The notes under the pieces are model-generated. The model saw nothing but the letters and a program-made list of their open reading frames with translations. It was not told the origin of the DNA and did no database searches. The position numbers and the translations under genes are program-made. A DNA stretch of 64,000 nucleotides from the NCBI RefSeq assembly GCF_000214705.1, contig NC_015573.1, positions 1,077,001 through 1,141,000 on the forward strand. The letters run 5' to 3'. The number at the start of each line of letters is the position of its first letter. The first letter of the stretch is position 1. The stretch comes from Desulfofundulus kuznetsovii DSM 6115 (lineage in GTDB: Bacteria > Bacillota > Desulfotomaculia > Desulfotomaculales > Desulfovirgulaceae). Positions 25,042-31,625 of the stretch are shown piece by piece.

Positions 25042-25887
25042 CTATTGCATTTGCTGTAAACGCCGCACCCTTTCCGCAATGGGTGGGTGGGTGCTGAAGA
25101 GACGGGCGAAAGATTCGGCTGTCAGCGGGTTAACAATAAAAAGGTGAGAGGTAGCCGGGTTAACCTGCATAGGAATATGCTGGGCGGCCCGTTCCAGCTT
25201 GAGCAATGCGTTGGCCAGGCCGTGGGGAGAACCTGCCAAACGAGCGCCGGTGGCATCGGCTTCAAACTCCCGGGCACGGGAGATGGCCAACTGAATGAGG
25301 GTGGCCGCCAGAGGAGCCAGAATAATCATGAGCAGGGTACCCACCAGGCTCAGGGGATTGCCTCCCTCTTCGTCATCCCGGCCGGCGCCAAAGATCAGCC
25401 CCCACTGCAGGGCATTGGCAATCATAGTAATCGCCCCAGCCAGGGCAGCGGCAATGGTGCCCACCAGCACGTCCCGGTTTTTAATGTGGGCAATTTCGTG
25501 GGCCAGAACGCCCTCTACTTCCGAACGGTTAAGAAGTTGCATCAAACCGTCGGTTACCGCCACCGCCGCATTGGCCGGGTTCCTACCGGTCGCAAAGGCA
25601 TTGGGTTGAGGTGACGGAGTGCGATACACCCGGGGCATGGGAATCCCCGCCCGCTGGGCGAGATTGCGAATCATGGCATACAGTTCCGGCGCTTCATGTT
25701 CGGCCAGGGGCTGGGATCCGGTCATGGCGATGGCAATTCTATCGCTGAAATAGTAACCGAAAAAGTTCATACCCAGGGCGATAAGAAAGAACAGGAAAGC
25801 CCCCGAACTACCGGCCACCGCATTACCAATCAACACCAGCAAAACGGTTAGCAGACCCATTAACAACCAAGCCCTGAAGTTGTTCAT
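25042..25887 (-). CDS. htpX: Zinc metalloprotease HtpX
   Basis: Membrane-embedded M48 protease that degrades misfolded membrane proteins. The 281-aa protein has N-terminal helices (LLMGLLTVLLVLIGNAVAGS, FLFFLIALGMNFFGYYFSD), the QPNAFATGR segment, the zinc site HEIAHIKNRDV (HExxH), two further hydrophobic segments around residues 145-200, and the third ligand region EFEADATGARL. Length and order are normal for HtpX. The start follows AGGAGG. A short upstream frame ends overlapping the htpX ATG, preceded by a duplicated GGAGGTTGTTTT on the minus strand (25977-26001). Confidence 0.95.
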   Translation of the reverse strand: MNNFRAWLLMGLLTVLLVLIGNAVAGSSGAFLFFLIALGMNFFGYYFSDRIAIAMTGSQPLAEHEAPELYAMIRNLAQRAGIPMPRVYRTPSPQPNAFATGRNPANAAVAVTDGLMQLLNRSEVEGVLAHEIAHIKNRDVLVGTIAAALAGAITMIANALQWGLIFGAGRDDEEGGNPLSLVGTLLMIILAPLAATLIQLAISRAREFEADATGARLAGSPHGLANALLKLERAAQHIPMQVNPATSHLFIVNPLTAESFARLFSTHPPIAERVRRLQQMQ

Positions 25888-25976
25888 TACGTAGACCTCC
25901 TTTCAAAAATAAGCCGGCTATCGCAAGGCATATGAACAGTCCCGCGAAGTCGGCAAGTAGAAAGCAAAATCCTTTT

Positions 25977-26001
25977 AAAACAACCTCCTAAAACAACCTC
26001 C
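25977..26001. repeat. Duplicated 12-mer in the htpX upstream region
   Basis: AAAACAACCTCC occurs twice, one base apart; on the minus strand it reads as two Shine-Dalgarno-like GGAGGTTGTTTT blocks upstream of a 26-codon frame (TTG start) whose stop overlaps the htpX start. The 349-bp gap from htpX to tRNA-Leu otherwise shows only AT-rich DNA and the tRNA promoter. Confidence 0.35.
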
Positions 26002-26190
26002 CGCATTTAACGGAAGGAATTTATACACATGGGCATGATCCCTCCTTCACGAGTATACCTACTAGGTCATAATTCGATGCATAAATAATCTCCTCTTCCC
26101 CATTTGATATTTTTATTATCCTAAAACTCATTATATTTTAATTAACAGCCGAAGGCAAGGGGAAAAGTGGTAAAGGAAGAACCGATGCCA

Positions 26191-26220
26191 TTGACAAGAT
26201 TACATCCGCTGTGCTAAGAT
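26191..26220 (+). promoter_or_regulatory. Promoter of tRNA-Leu
   Basis: TTGACA (26191-26196), 18-bp spacer, TAAGAT (26215-26220), 17 bp before the mature tRNA 5' end. Confidence 0.8.
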
Positions 26221-26236
26221 ATGCTTGCCGGTACTT

Positions 26237-26326
26237 GCCGGAGTGGCGGAACAGGCAGACGCACGGGACTTAAAATCCCGGGGGTGTTATGCACCCGTAC
26301 CGGTTCAAGTCCGGTCTCCGGCACCA
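26237..26326 (+). tRNA. tRNA-Leu (anticodon TAA), prophage attachment site
   Basis: 90-nt class II tRNA: acceptor GCCGGAG/CTCCGGC, discriminator A, encoded CCA; anticodon loop CTTAAAA; long variable arm GGGTGTTATGCACCC; T loop TTCAAGT. The prophage integrase starts 132 bp downstream, so the 3' end of this gene is the expected attachment core; the duplicate at the far end lies outside the window. Confidence 0.97.
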
Positions 26327-26413
26327 GTGAGATTTAAGGCCCCGGGGGATCTGCCCCCGGGGGTATAGCGTGAGATAAAGTGCGAATCCTGTAAGGCTGA
26401 CGAGACACACAGG

Positions 26414-26458
26414 ACACCTCCCTTTAGGCCAGTTGCCTGCAAAAGGGAGGTGTTTTTG
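26414..26458 (+). promoter_or_regulatory. Terminator-like hairpin that also buries the integrase ribosome binding site
   Basis: Perfect 12-bp stem ACACCTCCCTTT (26414-26425) / AAAGGGAGGTGT (26442-26453), 16-nt loop, then TTTTTG. The 3' arm contains GGGAGG, the only good ribosome binding site for the integrase GTG at 26458. It can act as the terminator of the tRNA-Leu transcript and as a translational block for any read-through. A second GC-rich hairpin (CCCCGGGGG/CCCCCGGGG, 26341-26364) precedes it. Confidence 0.7.
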
Positions 26459-27420
26459 TGTCCAGACGTAAAAAGTCCTGTGCGTCTGCCAGTTCCGCCA
26501 CTCCGGCGAGAAGCAGGGACAGTGGCGGCTGGCAGTCGGCAATGGAGAAGTTCCTGCGCTGGAAAGGCGCGCAGGCGGTTAGCGAGACTACTCTTGGTGA
26601 TTACCAACGGCATATTACCCGCTTCTTTCGCCGTTTCCCGGACGCCTGGGGTAGCGAGGACCGGTTGGAGCAGGCTGTCTTCCAGTATATGGGTGAGCCC
26701 GTGAAGCCTGCCACCTACAACCTGCGGCTGGTGTATCTGAAAGCGTTCTTCAAATGGTGCTGCGACAGAGGTATTATCGGCCAAAACCCGCTGGACGGGT
26801 TTAAGCGCCGAAAGGACGAAGGGCGTATTGTCCAGCTGGATCTGAGTGTTGTCAGGAAACTGCTTGACATGTGCGACACAAGGGTGTTTAGCGGCCTGCG
26901 GGATTACGCCCTGATCTTGGTCACCATTGATACCGGGATAAGGCCGGGTGAAGCATTTGCCCTGTTACCCCGGGATGTGAATTTGAGGAGCAGGGAAATA
27001 ACAGTGCGGGCTGAAATAGCCAAAACCCGAGTTAGCAGGACGCTGCCAATCATGCCGGTTACCGCCCAGGCTATAGCCGACCTGCTGGCCGCACGCGATC
27101 CCAGTTGGGGCGAACAGGTGCCGGTGTTCTGCACTTGGGAGGGCACGCCGCTGAATAGACATACCTGGGGCGACCGGTTGGAAGAGTATAGCAAAAGGCT
27201 GGGAGTTAAGATCAGGCCATACGATCTGAGGCATACTTTCGCCCTGAACTTCCTAAGAAGTGGTGGCAATGTCTTTGCCCTGCAGCGCACCTTGGGCCAC
27301 GCTGACTTGACAATGACCAAGCGCTACCTGGCTTTGACGCAGGACGACATAAAGGCGCAGCACGCTGCGGCCTCCCCGGTTAACCAGCTGGTGAGGCGCA
27401 GGAGACGTCGGCTAAGGTAG
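26458..27420 (+). CDS. int: Prophage integrase (tyrosine recombinase)
   Basis: 320-aa recombinase expected to act at the 3' end of tRNA-Leu. A 28-residue basic N-terminal extension (MSRRKKSCASASS...) precedes a core-binding domain (about 29-115: EKFLRWKGAQAVSETTLGDY, FFKWCCDRGIIGQNPLDGF) and a catalytic domain with TGIRPGEAFALL (Arg), RPYDLRHTFALNFL (HxxR), TLGHADLTMTKRYLAL (GH and Tyr). GTG 26458 was chosen because GGGAGG lies 7 nt upstream; the ATG at 26542 lacks a good site. Codons 6-17 coincide with an inverted copy of the tRNA-Leu 5' half. Confidence 0.92.
   Translation: MSRRKKSCASASSATPARSRDSGGWQSAMEKFLRWKGAQAVSETTLGDYQRHITRFFRRFPDAWGSEDRLEQAVFQYMGEPVKPATYNLRLVYLKAFFKWCCDRGIIGQNPLDGFKRRKDEGRIVQLDLSVVRKLLDMCDTRVFSGLRDYALILVTIDTGIRPGEAFALLPRDVNLRSREITVRAEIAKTRVSRTLPIMPVTAQAIADLLAARDPSWGEQVPVFCTWEGTPLNRHTWGDRLEEYSKRLGVKIRPYDLRHTFALNFLRSGGNVFALQRTLGHADLTMTKRYLALTQDDIKAQHAAASPVNQLVRRRRRRLR
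26473..26507 (-). repeat. Inverted copy of the 5' half of tRNA-Leu inside int
   Basis: These 35 nt are the reverse complement of tRNA-Leu positions 26237-26271 with two mismatches (26479 and 26491). The copied portion covers the acceptor 5' strand, the D arm and the 5' side of the anticodon stem. It is read as coding sequence for the integrase N-terminal extension. Confidence 0.9.
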
Positions 27421-27439
27421 AATTTGGAGGTGGATTTGC

Positions 27440-27862
27440 ATGTCAGAGCATAAACACCGAGACTGGTGTGAGGCATGGAGCCAATTTCAGTCCAATATCT
27501 TTCACCACATCAGCCGTTTGTTCGTTTGCCATCCAAATGCATGGGGGAACCCGGAATGCCTGCACGAAGCTGTTAAGGAATATCTCGCAGAGAATGTCAA
27601 TGAATATTACGAGCGTCGCAAATGCTTGAAGCTGTTCTTTAACTGGTGCGTAGAGGAGGGGTATCTGGAGAAGAATCCTCTCACCGGCACCAGACGTTCG
27701 ACAGGGAAGAAACCCAAACCCGGAATCTCGCTTGAAGAGATTAAAAGGGCGCATGAGAAGTATTCGCCACTCGTCCGGCTACTGGCTAACAGAAAAACCA
27801 CCGACGACGAATATACCGGCCCGATTAAAGGAATACGACGCAAGCGGCGGACAGAATCTTAG
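27440..27862 (+). CDS. Integrase-like protein with core-binding domain only, 140 aa
   Basis: Starts MSEHKHRDWCEAWSQF after GGAGGTGGATTTGC, 19 bp past the integrase stop. It parallels the integrase core-binding domain: FVCHPNAWGNPECLHEAV versus FRRFPDAWGSEDRLEQAV, and LKLFFNWCVEEGYLEKNPL versus LKAFFKWCCDRGIIGQNPL. The frame ends with a short basic tail (GIRRKRRTES) and has none of the catalytic Arg/His/Tyr motifs. It may be a DNA-binding partner or modulator of the integrase, or a truncated paralog kept intact by chance. Confidence 0.75.
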   Translation: MSEHKHRDWCEAWSQFQSNIFHHISRLFVCHPNAWGNPECLHEAVKEYLAENVNEYYERRKCLKLFFNWCVEEGYLEKNPLTGTRRSTGKKPKPGISLEEIKRAHEKYSPLVRLLANRKTTDDEYTGPIKGIRRKRRTES

Positions 27863-29166
27863 GCCGCGGCGGCCACGGGCGCCGGCGCCCATTCCAACCC
27901 ACCCCGACTCGTGCGGCGCAGGACAATTTTACCACTACGGCCGTCCGAGGCGATAAAGTAGTTGTCGGCAAACGGATCCCAGAGCACCGCATACCCCACG
28001 GGCAGTGGAGGCAGGTATTTGACAAGCCAGCGGGGCAAAGATGGTATTTCGGTAGCTAATTTGCCGACGAGGCGTTTGAGCCAGCGGGAAACAAGACCTC
28101 CCGCCGGTGCTTCCTGCCAGTACAGGGTGCCGCTGTCGTTTTTGATAAGCCGATACACTTCGGCCATTGGGCCGGCACCTTTGTACCAGCCATTGCGCAC
28201 GGGCTGCCACTCGCAGCCCTCCGGAAGCTGAGGCAGGGCTTCAGGATATCGGGTGAAGATCTCGTTGAGCCGTTTACCGAGTATGTGCTTGACCAAAAAG
28301 GAGTCTGAAGCGTTACCGGCGGCGCGGCGTTCTACGTCGTCCCGCTGGCGGCGGAAAATGCCGGCAATTGAGAGCCCGGCGTTTGAAGCAAGGGTTTGGG
28401 TAAGGTCGTGCAGCTTCTTCAAGCCGGCTGATATGAGTTTTTGTATGACGGCGCGCACTTCGGATGTGGTAACGGCCGCCCGTACCCAAAACCTGTCAGG
28501 GCGCTTGTCTTCCCGGCTGGACGGTATTCTGTCCTTCCGAACCAAACCACTGAGGCAGAGGAGATTGACAGCACGGTTTACCATTTCTTTCTTCAGACCG
28601 AGTTGTTCGGCCAGGCGTCGAACAGAGTGCCCGACGGGGATCTGGGCGACGGCGCCGATTGCGAGATCGTTATACAGGAAGGAAAATACCTGTTCCACGA
28701 CGGCAGCGTCGCCGGTGCTGAGACCAAAAGTCGTCCAGTCAAAGTCACGGTATCGGCGCAGGGAGTCGATTCGTGCTTTGGCGTAAGGTGGAATGTCGCC
28801 CAGTTCAAGAAGCATGCGGGCCGCAGTTTTGGTAAACTGCATGGGATCGTCGATATGCAGAATTTCCCTGTTTTCCTTCAGGGCAGAGAAAACGTCTACA
28901 AGGGTATACCGGACGCGCAGATCGGCGCCCTTCTTCCAGTATTTGAGAACGATCCTGCCGTCTTCTTCCCTCTCAATGACGGACCAGAGGACAACATTGC
29001 CTTCTTTTTCCTCCGGAGTGCGTTCCCGGAGAAAGGTGGCGGGAGTAGGGAACTTAAAGTCCACACCCAGGCCGGGCCATTCGAGGTTGAAATGAGTGAA
29101 CACGCGCTGCCAGCCGGCTTCGCTGTTCAGGTAGTTGCTGTTTAGATATTCCATGAAGCTTTCCAT
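27859..29166 (-). CDS. Phage protein with central helix-turn-helix, function unknown, 435 aa
   Basis: ATG (MESFMEYLNSNYLNSEAGWQ) lies downstream of AAGGAGG; a longer frame would run through a GC-rich hairpin (29202-29220) and was rejected. A winged-helix-like motif appears around residues 195-240: VGHSVRRLAEQLGLKKEMVN then LLCLSGLVRKDRI. The C-terminal ~100 residues (YRLIKNDSGTLYWQEAPAGG, PVGYAVLWDPFADNYFIASD) form a separate domain ending in an Ala/Pro tail. It could be a regulator or replication initiator; no catalytic motif is seen. It overlaps the stop of the preceding convergent gene by 4 bp. Confidence 0.75.
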   Translation of the reverse strand: MESFMEYLNSNYLNSEAGWQRVFTHFNLEWPGLGVDFKFPTPATFLRERTPEEKEGNVVLWSVIEREEDGRIVLKYWKKGADLRVRYTLVDVFSALKENREILHIDDPMQFTKTAARMLLELGDIPPYAKARIDSLRRYRDFDWTTFGLSTGDAAVVEQVFSFLYNDLAIGAVAQIPVGHSVRRLAEQLGLKKEMVNRAVNLLCLSGLVRKDRIPSSREDKRPDRFWVRAAVTTSEVRAVIQKLISAGLKKLHDLTQTLASNAGLSIAGIFRRQRDDVERRAAGNASDSFLVKHILGKRLNEIFTRYPEALPQLPEGCEWQPVRNGWYKGAGPMAEVYRLIKNDSGTLYWQEAPAGGLVSRWLKRLVGKLATEIPSLPRWLVKYLPPLPVGYAVLWDPFADNYFIASDGRSGKIVLRRTSRGGLEWAPAPVAAAA

Positions 29167-29201
29167 GCAATCAATGGGCCTCCTTGACTCGTACTCCGCA
29201 C

Positions 29202-29220
29202 GCGCGCCTTGAGGGCGCGC
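29202..29220. repeat. GC-rich hairpin 1 (GCGCGCC-TTGA-GGGCGCGC type)
   Basis: Stem-loop in the leader of the HTH gene. It shares its design (GC arm, TTRA centre, GGGC arm) with hairpins at 29451-29469 and 30111-30130. Confidence 0.6.
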
Positions 29221-29450
29221 TGTGACTGCCTCCATTAAACTATAGTACCGCGTTTGGAGCCGTAACTGCCCCAAAATTGCGCCATTTCAGGGCTTATTTC
29301 GGGCGTTCTCGGGCGATAATGGGCGTACAGCCTCTATGTAGGCAATCTGTCAACCAATATTACACAGATATCTGCTTTTTCCTATGTATCTCTCTGTTTT
29401 TCGAGGGTATGTCAGGAAGAGGCTGTTTCGTGATTCTAGATCGCCCACAC

Positions 29451-29469
29451 GGGCGCCTTAAGGGCGCCC
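29451..29469. repeat. GC-rich hairpin 2 (GGGCGCC-TTAA-GGGCGCCC)
   Basis: Perfect palindrome with a TTAA centre in the gene-free kilobase between the HTH gene and the lysis genes, 60 bp left of palindromic element A. Confidence 0.6.
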
Positions 29470-29528
29470 TGCCGGCCGTTGCCCGGGTGAGGTAGGTGAT
29501 CGTGTGGAGGTAGAGGTATATGGAGGGT

Positions 29529-29634
29529 GGGAACAACCAGACCAGCTTGAAACAGGAGGTATGTGTATGGATCTCTATAAGCTTACCGATATTCTATAGA
29601 TACATAGCTATGCTTCTCAGTTCTGGTTGTTCCC
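29529..29634. repeat. Palindromic element A (106 bp)
   Basis: Begins GGGAACAACCAGACCAGCTTGA-like and ends TCTGGTTGTTCCC, giving 13-bp inverted arms around an AT-rich centre with TAAGCTTA and CTATAG. A second copy lies 423 bp away in the same orientation. Upstream of both is GGTATATGGA. No ORF of credible coding quality uses it. The surrounding 1.16 kb (29167-30331) has no convincing gene. Confidence 0.75.
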
Positions 29635-29951
29635 AGGATCCAGATCAGAGATACACTCCGTACCAACCATTGGTACACACACCTCCATTATACCACAGTT
29701 TGGCATATTATGCAACAGCAGAGTCCTTAACCCGTGTGCCCGGGTGGGCGAGGGCGAAAGGCACCCTGACGAAGCAGGCTTAAAGCCCGTAAATGGCCTT
29801 CTAAGCCGCTTTGATCAGGTGGATAGGTTATAAGGGTACCTGCTAATGGATATCGAGACTTCCAGGGCTATTTACGGCGTCCTGAGAGGCACTGGCGCTT
29901 AGCGGGTGTATGACAGGGCTGGTGGAGTGGTGGGTAGGGGTATATGGACTT

Positions 29952-30058
29952 GGGAACAACCAAACCAGCTTGATACATAGTATGTACATAGAGGATACAG
30001 TAAGCTTATAGATCTACCATAAGCTATACGTATGTATCAGACAGGTCTGGTTGTTCCC
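29952..30058. repeat. Palindromic element B (107 bp)
   Basis: Same ends as element A (GGGAACAACCAAACCAGCTT ... CTGGTTGTTCCC). Here the arms extend further: TGATACATA near the left pairs with TATGTATCA near the right, giving about 28 bp of imperfect pairing around a TAAGCTTA-containing centre. Both copies are followed by GGATCCA. Confidence 0.75.
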
Positions 30059-30110
30059 GGATCCATACCATATAGACATAACCCGCCATACCAGATAGGC
30101 ACCAGACGCA

Positions 30111-30130
30111 GGCGGCCCTTAAAGGCCGCC
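30111..30130. repeat. GC-rich hairpin 3 (GGCGGCC-CTTAA-AGGCCGCC type)
   Basis: Perfect 20-bp palindrome GGCGGCCCTTAAAGGCCGCC, about 50 bp right of element B. The third member of this hairpin set. Confidence 0.6.
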
Positions 30131-30153
30131 GTGCGGGTAGGGTGGTAAAACAA

Positions 30154-30177
30154 ATGGGCACCACTTCGGGTGCCCAT
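30154..30177. terminator. Hairpin cluster downstream of the lysis genes
   Basis: ATGGGCACC/GGGTGCCCAT with a 5-nt loop; on the minus strand the 3' side reads TTTGTTTTACC, consistent with termination of the leftward late transcript. Further inverted repeats lie between it and the holin-like gene: CCAGTGGCC/GGCCACTGG (30184-30259) and GCCCGCC/GGCGGGC (30275-30292). Confidence 0.55.
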
Positions 30178-30331
30178 GATTTACCAGTGGCCGTTGTGTT
30201 ACAGGCGCGCACAGCGGCTTACCCTGCACCTCTGCCCGCTCCCGCAGGCTGGCCACTGGAGGCCTCTATAACAGCCCGCCATAGGCGGGCAGGTATGGTA
30301 TGTCCGCCCAAACAGGCCCTTGTACGGCTTC

Positions 30332-30568
30332 TCAGCGCGTCTGGGAATCATTCCTGTTTGACTGGTTAGCTTCATTGGTGGCCTTCTTCGCAACCCACCG
30401 GATCAATTGGGGGACGGCGTCGGCGGCCGCCTCGACACTGAGGAGGCCCAGGCAGCCCAATACGAATGCCTGCAGGGCCTCGGCGGGGAAGGACGGGTCG
30501 AGGCTTTGCGCAAAAGCCGCAATCCCAGCGACGAGGGCCACGGTAAGGCGAATCCATTGCCTTTTCAC
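30332..30568 (-). CDS. Holin-like small membrane protein, 78 aa
   Basis: MKRQWIRLTVALVAGIAAFA begins a first hydrophobic helix; a second runs through ALQAFVLGCLGLLSVEAAAD; the tail is hydrophilic (NEANQSNRNDSQ). Two helices, a short length and a 4-bp overlap with the upstream amidase gene fit a class II-type holin that forms the membrane lesion for lysis. Sequence alone does not prove it. It is the last late gene on this strand. Confidence 0.65.
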   Translation of the reverse strand: MKRQWIRLTVALVAGIAAFAQSLDPSFPAEALQAFVLGCLGLLSVEAAADAVPQLIRWVAKKATNEANQSNRNDSQTR

Positions 30569-31188
30569 TTTACCATCACCACCCGTCCCGCTTCATTCCA
30601 TGACACCTGCCGGCCCAGCGCCTCGCAGATCGCCCGCACCGGCCCAAACACCTGCCCGTTTACCAAAGTTCCCTCAAACTCCCGGCCGCCCACCTGTATC
30701 CTCACACCGTCCTGTCCGGACGCACCACTGGTACCAGCTGTACCTGCTGGCCCACGGCCAGCCTTGATCTCCTCTAAAGGGAAATACCTTCCCGGGCAGG
30801 CGGTGGGATACAGGTCGCGGTGGCCCGCCACCCGGACGCCCGGGTAAATCCTCTTCAGGTATGCCACCAATTCCAACAGCGCACGCCACTGCGCAGGCGG
30901 CATGTGTTCCTGCTCATAATTGCCTTCGCAGCAGATACCTATGCTGCTTGCATTGTGTCCCGGACAATGGGCGCCTACGGTGTCGATTGGCCTGCCGCGG
31001 TAAACCCGGCCGTCCTTGGAGACGAAAAAGTGGTATCCACAGCCGGCCCAGCCCTTGTTCAAATGCCACTGGTGGACATCGTATACCGTGCACCTGCTGG
31101 CGTCGGCATGGTGCAAGACCAGGAAGTGTGTCTTACTCCGGCGGGCCGGCGTCTTGCGAAAGGCGAGGTTGGTTTCGGCAATTTGCAT
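30565..31188 (-). CDS. Endolysin: N-acetylmuramoyl-L-alanine amidase
   Basis: Amidase_2 (T7-lysozyme/PGRP-like) domain, residues about 20-150, which cuts the muramoyl-L-alanine bond of peptidoglycan. Zinc-ligand motifs: FLVLHHADA (first His), VAGHRDLYPTACPGRYF (second His and Cys), with YHFFVSKDGRVYRGRP between. The C-terminal ~45 residues (GREFEGTLVNGQVFGPVRAI, LGRQVSWNEAG) resemble a copper-amine-oxidase-N/stalk domain, here probably a wall-binding or spacer module. Start follows AGGAGTGGAGC. Holin-like gene overlaps its end. Confidence 0.92.
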   Translation of the reverse strand: MQIAETNLAFRKTPARRSKTHFLVLHHADASRCTVYDVHQWHLNKGWAGCGYHFFVSKDGRVYRGRPIDTVGAHCPGHNASSIGICCEGNYEQEHMPPAQWRALLELVAYLKRIYPGVRVAGHRDLYPTACPGRYFPLEEIKAGRGPAGTAGTSGASGQDGVRIQVGGREFEGTLVNGQVFGPVRAICEALGRQVSWNEAGRVVMVK

Positions 31189-31216
31189 ATAAGCTCCACT
31201 CCTTTGCCGGAGACTC

Positions 31217-31243
31217 TAAAGTCTGCGTGAGACATGTCGATTG
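31217..31243 (+). promoter_or_regulatory. Sigma-28 (SigD)-like promoter before csrA-flagellin
   Basis: TAAA (31217-31220), 15-bp spacer, GTCGATTG (31236-31243), against the flagellar sigma consensus TAAA-N15-GCCGATAT (TAAA exact; five of eight in the -10). It is 63 bp before the csrA start and directed toward it. Confidence 0.5.
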
Positions 31244-31306
31244 TAATTAGTGAACGCAGCGAAAAGCAGGGAAGCGGAAGCAGGTGCCAGGGACGGGGGT
31301 GGGAAG

Positions 31307-31486
31307 GTGCTGGTCCTTACCCGCAAGGAAGAAGAGGCGTTCATCATCGACGGCCGGGTAAAGGTGGTGATTCTGCAGATAGAAGGAAACCAGGTAAGTG
31401 TCGGCATCCAAGCGCCGAAAGACGTCCACATTGTGCGAGCCGAACTGGTTGAAAAGGACAGGGAACAGCAGGAAGAAACCACATAA
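31307..31486 (+). CDS. csrA: CsrA-family RNA-binding translational regulator
   Basis: 59-aa homodimeric RNA-binding protein that represses translation, in Firmicutes classically of flagellin mRNA. GTG start gives MLVLTRKEEEAFIIDGR; the longer frame was rejected because the family begins at this MLVLTRK. The RNA-contact residues are present: Leu4, Arg6 and the late Arg in APKDVHIVRAEL. GGGGGTGGGA precedes the start. It lies on the strand opposite the prophage late genes, directly upstream of a flagellin gene, mirroring the chromosomal csrA-hag order of many Firmicutes, but inside a prophage. Confidence 0.93.
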   Translation: MLVLTRKEEEAFIIDGRVKVVILQIEGNQVSVGIQAPKDVHIVRAELVEKDREQQEETT

Positions 31487-31625
31487 GGCACATGCCTCTC
31501 TCATGGACGGGGAGGTTAAATAAATCACAGGAGGTGAGTATTTCGGCTTCTCCGGCAGGTAATACCTGCCTCCCGCACACTGCGGCAGGGAAAGCTGAAG
31601 CTTTCCAGGGAAGCCGGGAAAAGTC
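31487..31625 (+). promoter_or_regulatory. Structured leader of the flagellin gene (possible CsrA target)
   Basis: 139 nt with several GGA motifs (GGACGGGGAGG, CAGGAGG, CCAGGGAAG) and two hairpins: GGCAGGTAATACCTGCC and GGAAAGCTGAAGCTTTCC, the second ending just before the start-proximal GGGAA. A 31-codon GTG frame starting in AGGAGGTGAG ends in a TGA overlapping the flagellin ATG, but its start abuts the binding site, so translation of it is doubtful. GGA in hairpin context is the known CsrA recognition feature; the target role is inferred. Confidence 0.45.

Noticed and set aside
26339-26366. GC-rich hairpin after tRNA-Leu as the tRNA terminator
   Set aside because: No U-tract follows; the hairpin at 26414-26458 is the better terminator candidate.
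31250-31306. N-terminal extension of csrA
   Set aside because: The family begins at MLVLTRK; the extension has no homology pattern, and a GTG with a suitable purine-rich site is present.
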